NCBI GenBank assembly: GCA_025059915.1
Contig: JANXDD010000007.1
Span: forward strand, 1 to 35,264
DNA length: 35,264 nucleotides
Direction: 5' to 3'
From: Bacteroidia bacterium
GTDB lineage: Bacteria > Bacteroidota > Bacteroidia > SpSt-205
Shown here: positions 15,736-22,947 of the stretch, piece after piece
Layout of the letters: every line of letters begins with the position of its first letter
How positions within the stretch are numbered: the first letter of the stretch is position 1
The notes under the pieces: model-generated
Seen by the model: only the letters and a program-made list of their open reading frames with translations
Databases searched by the model: none
Told to the model about the DNA's origin: nothing
Made by a program: the position numbers and the translations under genes

Positions 15736-16682
15736 GCCTCTTGAAACTCTTCTTTTTTGCGGAGTATGCCCAGCATACCAGCGTAAATCACAACAAAAGT
15801 AGAGAAGGCTATACTGCCGAGCAGGGACAAAGCAATCACAAGATATGGATTCGGTCCAGTAGGGTAAGTGGGCTCGTATGGCGGTTGAATGAGAAAAATA
15901 GGCGAGGAATGTGCCCGAATAAAATCTTCACGACGGGCTTTCTCTTCCAGAAGGTGGGCGTAGGTCTCCTGCAGTTGGACTAAGCGGCTTTCCATGCTGA
16001 GTACCCTATCGTAATAGCTAAAGGCCTCTTTGGTCGGCAGAGAGGGGGTTCCCGAGCGCGTAGGTCCAGCAGTTAGAATCTGATGGGTCACACGTAGCTT
16101 AGAAAGCTCTTCTTCTAAACCCTTTATCTCCTTTAGAATGTCCTGGATTTGGCGCTGCTTCTCCGCAAGGGCTTCATTCATCCCTATGACATTTGTGCAG
16201 AACCTTTCTACCTTCTTCTGAAGAAATGTTGCGAGCTTGTAGGAAAAATTGGGCGAAGTGTCGGATACTCGAATAAGTATAGTGGCATTTTTTGTGATAC
16301 GGATTTGGATTTTGTCTTTTAGGACCGCTTCTGCTTTCTTGGCTCGGCGCTGGGGATTGGTAACTTTATCTAACCCGTATCGCCGATACAGATCAAAAGT
16401 ATCTATCAGCTCCCGCCGCAGGGAATAAGAGTGGAGATAACTATAGACTCGCTCTAAGTCGCTGGCGCTGCCGGGCACGAGAGCAGCATTTTCAAGAAGG
16501 GGAGAAGCCATACTAAAATCTGGCGGTACAAACTCTAATTCGCATACATATACCTCAGGAGCTGATAGAATGAAATATGACACAACGGAAGTAAAGCCTA
16601 CTGAAAACCCGACTATGACCTTCCAGTACAGTTTTAGGATGATTATAGCTCTATCCACTCTACTGAGGAGAGATGGGGGCAC
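15717..16682 (-). CDS. Wzz-like polysaccharide chain-length determinant protein (second of two)
   Basis: A 321-residue protein with an N-terminal membrane helix (about 12-38, VIVGFSVGFTSVVSYFIL), a periplasmic part with coiled coil (EKQRQIQDILKEIKGLEEEL and a later helix around RLVQLQETYAHLLEEKARRE) and a C-terminal helix (about 280-305). This is the layout of Wzz/GNVR polysaccharide co-polymerases, which set O-antigen or exopolysaccharide chain length in the inner membrane; PYEPTYPTGPNPYL before the last helix is the family's proline-rich segment. GTG start at 16682, 3 nt after the stop of the paralog upstream. No cytoplasmic tyrosine-kinase domain follows. The 3' end overlaps aroQ by 19 bp. 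Confidence 0.8.
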   Translation of the reverse strand: MPPSLLSRVDRAIIILKLYWKVIVGFSVGFTSVVSYFILSAPEVYVCELEFVPPDFSMASPLLENAALVPGSASDLERVYSYLHSYSLRRELIDTFDLYRRYGLDKVTNPQRRAKKAEAVLKDKIQIRITKNATILIRVSDTSPNFSYKLATFLQKKVERFCTNVIGMNEALAEKQRQIQDILKEIKGLEEELSKLRVTHQILTAGPTRSGTPSLPTKEAFSYYDRVLSMESRLVQLQETYAHLLEEKARREDFIRAHSSPIFLIQPPYEPTYPTGPNPYLVIALSLLGSIAFSTFVVIYAGMLGILRKKEEFQEAYPLPS

Positions 16683-16685
16683 AGA

Positions 16686-17663
16686 TTAGGACACTTTTTC
16701 AAGGATCTCAGCTTCTGATAGACGCCTCATGTGGTGAAGGTAAAGGCTGATCATGGAAAAAACTATGAACGATAGCAAAGCACTCACGACCGACCATCTC
16801 AGAGGACGAGGATAAGCTGGGGTTTTCGGCCGTTCTGGGGGTAAGATAAGCCATAGCTTGTCTTTGTAAAGGGAAAGATAATGAAGCCGTTCTATGCGGT
16901 AATTCATGAATTTCATTTTCAAATCCGTTAGGTATGCAAGCTCACGCTCCAGTACCATTACTTCATCAAACTTGCCGATGGCTTCTGGCCAGGTTGAGTT
17001 CCTATTTATGTCAAGGTTTATGTGCCCCGCGCGTGTATCCATTGCGATGATGATTCCATAGTCCTTTCTAAGCTGGGCGAGCCGAGCTTTAACCTCTTCA
17101 ATCTTAGCCTCTACATTTACTTCCTCTTCTAACTTGCCGACTTTTACCTTAGACTCCTGAGTGAATACATCCAGCTCTTTTCGTATCTTGTCTAAGATAA
17201 AGCGGGAAATCCGAACGGCGTACTCAGGGTCTCTGTCTAAGACGGAGAAGTATAAAGTTGAGTATTTAGTGATTCGGCATGATATTCGGCGGTCCAGTTC
17301 TCTTTGAAGGACTTTCAGTCGGCGAGTAGGGTTACTGATATGGCTCAAACCATAGTGCTCTACAAGATTGAAGCTATCCACGACCGATTTTAGCAAAGCA
17401 GGGGAGATAAGGTAGCTGTAGAAGTGTTCTAAATCTTCGGTTTCTCCCGGAACCAGTTGAGGGGGATGGGCAGAGAGATATTTTGTGGAAGGAGGTACGA
17501 ACTCCACTTCACAGAGGTATTCATTAGGCTCTAAGAGTTGCCATATACCTACCCCAGTACCGACGAGAAGAGTGCCGCCAAGTATCCATGGTAGAGACCG
17601 AAACCAAGCTTGGACATATGAAAAAGCGCCAGGGGGTAGCCAAACTAACCTATTTTTTAGCAC
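16686..17663 (-). CDS. Wzz-like polysaccharide chain-length determinant protein (first of two)
   Basis: Paralog of the following gene: both share CEVEFVPP or CELEFVPP, DLEHFYSYL or DLERVYSYL, the YGLSHISNPTRR or YGLDKVTNPQRR segment and the two end helices (WILGGTLLVGTGVGIWQLL near the start, VVSALLSFIVFSMISLYL near the end). The frame is open to 17747, but a TACCTTTG box at 17676-17669 ends 5 nt before a GTG at 17663, which I take as the start (325 residues, close to the paralog's 321). A central coiled coil surrounds KVGKLEEEVNVEAKIEEVKA. Inner-membrane co-polymerase for a surface polysaccharide, probably acting with its paralog; the polymerase is not in this window. Confidence 0.8.
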   Translation of the reverse strand: MLKNRLVWLPPGAFSYVQAWFRSLPWILGGTLLVGTGVGIWQLLEPNEYLCEVEFVPPSTKYLSAHPPQLVPGETEDLEHFYSYLISPALLKSVVDSFNLVEHYGLSHISNPTRRLKVLQRELDRRISCRITKYSTLYFSVLDRDPEYAVRISRFILDKIRKELDVFTQESKVKVGKLEEEVNVEAKIEEVKARLAQLRKDYGIIIAMDTRAGHINLDINRNSTWPEAIGKFDEVMVLERELAYLTDLKMKFMNYRIERLHYLSLYKDKLWLILPPERPKTPAYPRPLRWSVVSALLSFIVFSMISLYLHHMRRLSEAEILEKVS

Positions 17664-17668
17664 AGAGG

Positions 17669-17676
17669 CAAAGGTA
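17669..17676 (-). promoter_or_regulatory. TAnnTTTG promoter box of the Wzz-like pair
   Basis: TACCTTTG on the minus strand ends 5 nt before the GTG at 17663. It lies back to back with the cmk promoter, 34 bp away. Confidence 0.75.
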
Positions 17677-17710
17677 GCAAAAACTATCAGGAGGCTAGGG
17701 GGATAAATCG

Positions 17711-17718
17711 TATATTTG
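17711..17718 (+). promoter_or_regulatory. TAnnTTTG promoter box of the cmk operon
   Basis: TATATTTG ends 6 nt before the GTG at 17725. An in-frame TTG at 17716 lies inside the box itself, so it is an unlikely start. Confidence 0.75.
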
Positions 17719-17724
17719 AGCTCA

Positions 17725-18411
17725 GTGCGGCCTATCGTGATTGCCATAGATGGGTATGCAGCTACGGGAAAAAGTACTACGGCCCGGGGTGTGGCGGAGC
17801 TTTTAGGGTATATTCATGTGGATTCTGGAGCGATGTATCGGGCAGTGGCATGGCATATTCGTCAGAAAGGAGTAGTCCGTCCGACCCCTGAGATGCTTCC
17901 TGAGCTGCTGGCGGATTTCTCTCTCCATATAGAAAGAAAAGGCTCGGAGATAGTACTTTTTGTGAATAGCCAGGAGGTGCATGAGGAGCTTCGCCTACCA
18001 GAAATAAGCGCTCTTGCAAGTGAAGTGAGCACGATTCCATGGGTACGGGAACGCCTCATAGCCGAGCAGCGTCGTCTCGGACAGCGGGGAGGCATCGTTA
18101 TGGATGGAAGGGATATTGGGACGGTAGTATTTCCTCAGGCAGAACTTAAAGTTTTCATGCAGGCTTCCCTCCCTTCCCGAGTGGAGCGCCGATACAGAGA
18201 GCTTATCGCTCGTGGTATTCAAATCACCCCTGAGGAAGTTCAAGCTGAGTTGATAGAAAGAGATAGGCGAGACGAGACCCGTTCTATTAGTCCTCTCAGA
18301 CGGGCTCCGGATGCACGGCTTTTAGACACAACTCATTTGAGCATTCCAGAGCAGATAGCGATTGTAGTGCGCTGGGCAGAAGCTCTCATTTATGCACCTT
18401 TCCCCTCTTGA
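17725..18411 (+). CDS. cmk: Cytidylate kinase
   Basis: A 228-residue kinase that phosphorylates CMP and dCMP with ATP. It begins RPIVIAIDGYAATGKSTTAR (P-loop GYAATGKST), followed by HVDSGAMYRAVA (CMP-binding), MDGRDIGTVVFP, the lid region RRYRELIARG and RDRRDETRSISPL, all Cmk hallmarks. The GTG at 17725 is chosen because the promoter box ends 6 nt before it and the family begins right at this point. First gene of cmk - ispH - porQ - dprA. Confidence 0.95.
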   Translation: MRPIVIAIDGYAATGKSTTARGVAELLGYIHVDSGAMYRAVAWHIRQKGVVRPTPEMLPELLADFSLHIERKGSEIVLFVNSQEVHEELRLPEISALASEVSTIPWVRERLIAEQRRLGQRGGIVMDGRDIGTVVFPQAELKVFMQASLPSRVERRYRELIARGIQITPEEVQAELIERDRRDETRSISPLRRAPDARLLDTTHLSIPEQIAIVVRWAEALIYAPFPS

Positions 18412-18419
18412 AAAGTTTT

Positions 18420-18427
18420 TACCTTAG
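18420..18427 (+). promoter_or_regulatory. Possible internal promoter before ispH
   Basis: TACCTTAG matches TAnnTTTG except one base and lies 3 nt before the GTG at 18431, or 9 nt before the ATG at 18437. It may add transcription inside the operon. Confidence 0.35.
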
Positions 18428-18430
18428 GGG

Positions 18431-19300
18431 GTGTCTATGCCGACTGTTACCATCAGCCCCAGTTCTGGGTTTTGCTTTGGCGTTGTTTATGCGGTGGAAA
18501 TGGCAGAGGCTTACTTAGCGGAACATCCGTATTTGTACTGCTTAGGGGACATTGTTCATAATGATGAGGAGGTGCGTCGTCTCAAAGAAAAAGGACTCAG
18601 AACCATTACTCATGCGGACCTTCCTCGCTTAGCAGGAGAGACTGTGCTAATTAGGGCTCATGGGGAGCCCCCCGAGACCTACGAATTGGCTATGCGTCAT
18701 GGCATCCGGCTCTTAGATGCCTCATGCCCTGTGGTGCTCAAGCTGCAGAATCGTCTCCGAGACATTGACTTGCCAGGAGTGCAAATAGTCCTGTTAGGCC
18801 AACTCGGACATCCGGAAGTAATAGGGCTCGTAGGGCAGCTTCAGCATGCACGGCTTTTTGTGATATCTTCTCCAGAGGAGATAGATGCTCTCCCCTTAGA
18901 CCCAGATAAAACGACCTATCTCTTTAGCCAAACTACCAAAGCCCCAGCTCTTTTTGCGGCAGTTGCAGAGCGGCTCAGAGAAAGAGTACCCAATGCTATC
19001 ATTGCAGATACCCTTTGCCGACAGGTCTCTAATAGAGAGCCTCACCTAAAAGCTTTTGCGCAAGAGCAGGATGTAGTTTTATTTGTGGCAGGCAAGAAAA
19101 GCTCTAATGGCAAGTCTCTTTTCTCTATTTGTCAAGCGGCTAATCCCCGTAGCTACTATATATCTTCCCCCGAGGAGATTCAGTGGGAGTGGATAGAAGG
19201 GGCTGAGAAGATAGGAATTGCAGGTGCTACTTCTACGCCCCACTGGCTGATGGAAAAAGTCAAAGCCTACATAGAAGCGCACTTTGTCGGCGTGGTATAG
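18431..19300 (+). CDS. ispH: 4-hydroxy-3-methylbut-2-enyl diphosphate reductase
   Basis: The last enzyme of the non-mevalonate (MEP) isoprenoid pathway, making IPP and DMAPP with an iron-sulfur cluster. The three cluster cysteines are visible in GFCFGV (Cys15), DASCPVV and DTLCRQVSNRE. Other family blocks are GDIVHN, IRAHGEPP, GHPEVIGLVGQ (catalytic Glu), FSQTTK, KKSSNGKSLF and IAGATSTPHWLMEKV. GTG at 18431 and ATG at 18437 are both possible starts. The gene lies 19 bp behind cmk, and its end overlaps porQ by 17 bp. The cell therefore uses the MEP pathway. Confidence 0.96.
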   Translation: MSMPTVTISPSSGFCFGVVYAVEMAEAYLAEHPYLYCLGDIVHNDEEVRRLKEKGLRTITHADLPRLAGETVLIRAHGEPPETYELAMRHGIRLLDASCPVVLKLQNRLRDIDLPGVQIVLLGQLGHPEVIGLVGQLQHARLFVISSPEEIDALPLDPDKTTYLFSQTTKAPALFAAVAERLRERVPNAIIADTLCRQVSNREPHLKAFAQEQDVVLFVAGKKSSNGKSLFSICQAANPRSYYISSPEEIQWEWIEGAEKIGIAGATSTPHWLMEKVKAYIEAHFVGVV

Positions 19301-20303
19301 GTTTCTCTGGCTGAGCATAGGGTGGGGGCAGATTGCGGGGGGATGGAGTTATGACTTCCTAAAGATGCCTCCTTCTGCTCGGAGCGCTTCCTTAGGCGGC
19401 TTAGCATGGGGAGGGGCGAATGACCTAGGCTGTGCTGCTCAAAATCCCTCGCTTCTGCGTCCTGCTTATCATAAAACATTTCACCTGACAGTGCAGCCCT
19501 ACCTTGCCGATATTTTTGTAGGTCAGCTGGCATATGCCCATCACTGGCAAAATGTGGGGACCTTCTGGAGCGGCTTACTGTACATCAACTATGGGGAGAT
19601 TAGACGCACCGATGAACTTGGAAATGCCTTGGGGACCTTTACGGCGTATGAGGGGGCATGGATAGTAGGAGCGGCTCGCCACTTCAGCCGCTGGCATGCT
19701 GGAATGAACCTCAAGGTGCCTTTTTCTGTCGTTTCCGTGGATGGGTATCGTCGCTTAGGGCTTGCGACAGATGTGGGAGTGGCTTATGAAGACAGTTTGC
19801 GTGGGCTCACCGCTTCTCTTCTACTGCGAAATTTAGGGACGGAGCTATATCGTCCTGCAATGCGTCCATTTGCGCAGCCGTTTCCTACTTCAGTACAAAT
19901 GACGATAAGCTATCGTGTGCCTCACGCCCCTTTTCAGATACACTTTGGAGCGGTGCATCTGGAGCGGTGGCGCATGGCATATAATGACCCCTTTCAGCCA
20001 GTGCGATATGACCTTCTGGGCAATCCTATTCCTCCACCACCGCCTAAATGGACAGAGCATCTATTTCGCCATGTGGTAGCAGGGGTGGAATTTTTCCCAG
20101 AAAGTGCTTTCCGTTTCCGCATAGCATATCATGTTCAGAGGCGCCGGGAGCTGAATCCGGTGGGGGCGACCTCCTTCGGAGGGATGAGCTTCGGAGCAGG
20201 CCTGGGAGGGCGCAGATGGCGGCTGGACTATGGTTATATGCTATTCTTTCGTCAGGCGGCTGCTCATGCTTTTTCTCTGGCGCTGAGACCTTTCCGTGGC
20301 TAA
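19284..20303 (+). CDS. porQ: Type IX secretion system protein PorQ
   Basis: A 339-residue outer-membrane beta-barrel of the PorQ family. Behind a short signal segment (MSAWYRFLWLSIGWG, then Q) comes YDFLKMPPSARSASLGG, the PorQ/PorV-type opening, then CAAQNPSLLRP, FVGQLAYAHHW, GTFWSGLLYINYGEIRRTDELGN and LLLRNLGTEL, matching PorQ in order, and a barrel-like C-terminus ending FSLALRPFRG. PorQ is required for T9SS and is probably an outer-membrane accessory of the secretion and attachment machinery. TTG start, overlapping ispH by 17 bp, and its stop overlaps the dprA start as TAATG. It supplies the T9SS context for the sorting-domain proteins in this window. Confidence 0.85.
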   Translation: MSAWYRFLWLSIGWGQIAGGWSYDFLKMPPSARSASLGGLAWGGANDLGCAAQNPSLLRPAYHKTFHLTVQPYLADIFVGQLAYAHHWQNVGTFWSGLLYINYGEIRRTDELGNALGTFTAYEGAWIVGAARHFSRWHAGMNLKVPFSVVSVDGYRRLGLATDVGVAYEDSLRGLTASLLLRNLGTELYRPAMRPFAQPFPTSVQMTISYRVPHAPFQIHFGAVHLERWRMAYNDPFQPVRYDLLGNPIPPPPPKWTEHLFRHVVAGVEFFPESAFRFRIAYHVQRRRELNPVGATSFGGMSFGAGLGGRRWRLDYGYMLFFRQAAAHAFSLALRPFRG

Positions 20304-21406
20304 TGGAAGAGCTTCTGGCGCTTATAGCGCTTCTACGCATAGAGGGAATCGGTGGGCGGCACATCCGCAAGTGGCGCAAAGCATGGGGCAGTTTAGAAGC
20401 TCTTTGGATGCCTCATGGAGAAAAAGCCCTTCCCCCTCAACTTCGCGAGCAGCTTTCTAACCTTTCCCGCCTACGCCGCGAGGCGGAGGTTATTGTTCAA
20501 ACGTGTGAGAGGCTCGGGATTCAGATTATCCCTTACTACAGCTCGGAGTTTCCTCCTCTATTAGAGGAGATTATGGCACCGCCGGCGGTTTTGTACAAAA
20601 AAGGTCCTCATTCCCTTATGGGGCAGCCAATGGTAGCTGTAGTCGGTACTCGCAAACCAAGCGCATATGGGCTCAAGGCTACGGAGTACTTTGTAGAAAG
20701 TCTCATAGCAGCAGGGGTGGCTATCGTTAGCGGGTTGGCGTACGGGATAGATGCGCAAGCTCATCGTACAGCGCTGGAGAGGGGAGGCAAGACTATTGCG
20801 GTGCTGGCTCATGGGCTGGATTGGGTGTATCCTCCTGCTCATCGGCGCTTAGCGGAAGAGCTTCTGAAAGAGGGAGCTTGGGTAAGCGAATATCCTCCTG
20901 GTACCAAACTTCATCCCCTCCATTTTCCGTATAGGAATCGCATTATTGCGGGCTTAGCTCATATGACCCTGATAGTAGAATCGCGAGTGGGAGGTGGGGC
21001 TTTTTTCACAGCACGAGCGGCTTTTGAAGCTAACCGCCCCGTCTTTGCTGTGCCGGGGGATATATTCTCTTCTACATCGGAGGGAACCCATACTCTCATT
21101 GCTGAACATATCGCTCAAATAGCCTATCATCCTGAAGCCCTTGTGAGAGAGCTTCGGCTACACACAGAACGGCTTCCCCTCCCTACGAATGCTTCAGACA
21201 CCCCTATGCCTGAGGACCCGCTCCAAGCTCAGATATACACCCTTCTGGAGAAAGGCTCCCGACACATAGATGAACTATGCAGCTTGACCGGCTATTCAGT
21301 ATCGGAGCTGAATAGGATTCTTATGCACATGGAAATAGAAGGGTGGATACGGCAGAAGCCGGGCGGCTTTATTTTTCGGGAAGTCCCTCCAAATGCCAAA
21401 TCTTGA
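20303..21406 (+). CDS. dprA: DNA-processing protein DprA
   Basis: A 367-residue DprA/Smf protein that loads RecA on single-stranded DNA taken up during natural transformation. Visible are an N-terminal helix-hairpin-helix-like start (LLRIEGIGGRHIRKW), the Rossmann core with VAVVGTRKPSAYGLKA, SGLAYGIDAQAHRTALERGG, FPYRNRIIAGL and GGAFFTARAAFEANRPVFAVPG, and a C-terminal winged-helix (HIDELCSLTGYSVSELNRIL). The frame is open upstream through porQ, but the ATG at 20303 (TAATG with the porQ stop) gives the family length. Its last 38 bp overlap the WD40 gene on the other strand. Confidence 0.95.
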   Translation: MEELLALIALLRIEGIGGRHIRKWRKAWGSLEALWMPHGEKALPPQLREQLSNLSRLRREAEVIVQTCERLGIQIIPYYSSEFPPLLEEIMAPPAVLYKKGPHSLMGQPMVAVVGTRKPSAYGLKATEYFVESLIAAGVAIVSGLAYGIDAQAHRTALERGGKTIAVLAHGLDWVYPPAHRRLAEELLKEGAWVSEYPPGTKLHPLHFPYRNRIIAGLAHMTLIVESRVGGGAFFTARAAFEANRPVFAVPGDIFSSTSEGTHTLIAEHIAQIAYHPEALVRELRLHTERLPLPTNASDTPMPEDPLQAQIYTLLEKGSRHIDELCSLTGYSVSELNRILMHMEIEGWIRQKPGGFIFREVPPNAKS

Positions 21407-22265
21407 CCAGTCCATCATCGCCGCCTGAAGCCAGCGTATCTGCTCCGAGCCATATGAGGGCATTCACGCTGCGATGATGTCCGCTGAGAGTGAGGATTTT
21501 TTCGCCTGTGTGAGCGTCCCAGAGATGGATGAAACTATCTCGCCCCCCGGTAGCCAGGAGCTTCCCACTGGGATGCCAAGCTATGGTATTCAGAGTGAGG
21601 GTGTGAGCGGGCTTTTGCCACACAAGATTGAGGGTGGAGTCCCAGAGCTTGAGGATACCGCTTTTCCCGCCTGTGGCGAAGATACCATTCACAGGAGAGG
21701 CTTGAATCGCAAAAACAAAGTGCGGGTCTGCCTGGGTTTGTCCCAAAAGGGCTTTCTCCACGCGCCCTACTTCATATATGTATCCATCTCTTCCAGCGCA
21801 TAAGAAGGCGTTGCGGGGGAGAAACAACACAAATCCCCGAAGCCCTGCTGGGGAGACCCTCACAGCTGCAAAAGGCTCACTTCTTTCTGTATCCCAGAAA
21901 AGAAACTTTCCATCACGCCCAGAGCTCCACCCTTCCATCTCACTTGGGTGGGAGCTCAGGCCAAAAACGCTGCTTTCATGAGCACGGATAGAACGGTTCA
22001 GCTTCTTTTGAGCAAGGTCTAAAATGTAGATAACGCCTGAACTTTCTCCTACATACAAAAACTCAAGCTGGGGGATGAAGTGCAGGGAGTAGATAGCGTT
22101 GGGGGTTCGGGCTACAGCGCGGGCGTGCTTTCCGCTGGAGCAGCGCCATTCTGCGATGTACCCGTCCGCCCCCGCAGAAAAGAGGGTGTGCTTCTCATAA
22201 TCACAGGTAAGAGCATAAACCGGACCGCTATGCCCTGGTAGCGTCCACTCTCCCACAAGCCGCAC
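21369..22265 (-). CDS. WD40-repeat protein, cytoplasmic, function unknown
   Basis: A 298-residue protein built almost wholly of about seven WD40 blades, for example GHSGPVYALTCDYEKHTLFS, AHESSVFGLSSHPSEMEGWS, HTLTLNTIAWHPSGKLLATG with FIHLWDAHTG, and GHHRSVNALIWLGADTLASG with LVKIWHL. That is enough for a complete seven-bladed propeller with no other domain and no signal peptide, so it is probably a cytoplasmic binding platform. GTG start at 22265, 6 nt behind the DtxR-type regulator, so the two form one operon. It converges on dprA with a 38-bp overlap. Partners cannot be read from the sequence. Confidence 0.85.
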   Translation of the reverse strand: MRLVGEWTLPGHSGPVYALTCDYEKHTLFSAGADGYIAEWRCSSGKHARAVARTPNAIYSLHFIPQLEFLYVGESSGVIYILDLAQKKLNRSIRAHESSVFGLSSHPSEMEGWSSGRDGKFLFWDTERSEPFAAVRVSPAGLRGFVLFLPRNAFLCAGRDGYIYEVGRVEKALLGQTQADPHFVFAIQASPVNGIFATGGKSGILKLWDSTLNLVWQKPAHTLTLNTIAWHPSGKLLATGGRDSFIHLWDAHTGEKILTLSGHHRSVNALIWLGADTLASGGDDGLVKIWHLEGLPEK

Positions 22266-22271
22266 ATGGGG

Positions 22272-22907
22272 TTAAACAATATCTACAAATAAGTTTTCCG
22301 CAAGCGTAGGCGGTAGAACATGCTCGCGTCCATAGTAGCGCACCCAGAGGGCTCCATCTACGGGAAATGGCCTTATAACTTCTATTAGCTCTCCAATCTG
22401 AAGGCCTAAAAGGAGGACAGCTTCTCTGATGGCAGGCTGATTAGAATATGCTTGCAGGCGTCCGCGCTGCCCACTGCGCAGCCGAGTCAAAGGATAAAGG
22501 GAAGGAGTAATCGCTGGTATTTCATCCCCGTGAGGGTCCAGCGCAGGGCGCCCTAAATACACATACAGGCGCTCAATAAACTCATCATCACACAGATGTT
22601 CTAAATCCTCCGCCAGCGCATGGATTTTTTCTCCAGTGTAGCCTAGCCTTTGGGAGACAAAAGTTTCCCAGATGCGATGCCTGCGGATGACGCGTAGAGC
22701 GATGTTCGCTCCTTTTTCAGTTAGTTCAGCTCCGTGATAAGGGCGATAATGAATGTATCCTTTTTCGGCGAGCCTTTTGACCATGTCTGTAATAGCCCCG
22801 GGCGTTGCTCCTATCTTCTGAGCCAGAGCTTGTAGGGAGACTTCTTTCTCTGCGCCACCCAGATGCCACAGAGCCTTGAGATAATTTTCCTCTGCGGGCG
22901 TCTGCAT
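22272..22907 (-). CDS. DtxR/MntR-family metal-dependent transcriptional regulator
   Basis: A 211-residue regulator. The N-terminal winged helix (SLQALAQKIGATPGAITDMV, LAEKGYIHY) binds DNA. The dimerisation and metal domain carries HRIWETFVSQRLG, KIHALAEDLEHLCDDEFIERL and RPALDPHGDEIP, the DtxR pattern of histidines and acidic ligands. The C-terminal part (GQRGRLQAYS to LFVDIV) is an FeoA/SH3-like domain. It probably represses manganese or iron uptake genes when metal is plentiful; no transporter is adjacent. The ATG lies 4 nt behind the promoter box TATCTTTG, so the mRNA should be leaderless. Whether the metal is manganese or iron is unclear. Confidence 0.9.
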   Translation of the reverse strand: MQTPAEENYLKALWHLGGAEKEVSLQALAQKIGATPGAITDMVKRLAEKGYIHYRPYHGAELTEKGANIALRVIRRHRIWETFVSQRLGYTGEKIHALAEDLEHLCDDEFIERLYVYLGRPALDPHGDEIPAITPSLYPLTRLRSGQRGRLQAYSNQPAIREAVLLLGLQIGELIEVIRPFPVDGALWVRYYGREHVLPPTLAENLFVDIV

Positions 22908-22911
22908 ATAG

Positions 22912-22919
22912 CAAAGATA
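22912..22919 (-). promoter_or_regulatory. TAnnTTTG promoter box of the dtxR-like operon
   Basis: TATCTTTG on the minus strand ends 4 nt before the ATG at 22907. A TTG lies about 15 bp upstream of the box as a possible -33 element. Confidence 0.75.
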
Positions 22920-22947
22920 CCAGTTGTTTATGGCAATAGAATGGCTT

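Noticed and set aside
20048-20302. An 85-codon extension of DprA into porQ
   Set aside because: It is an out-of-frame reading of the PorQ coding sequence; the TAATG junction at 20301-20305 supplies a proper start.
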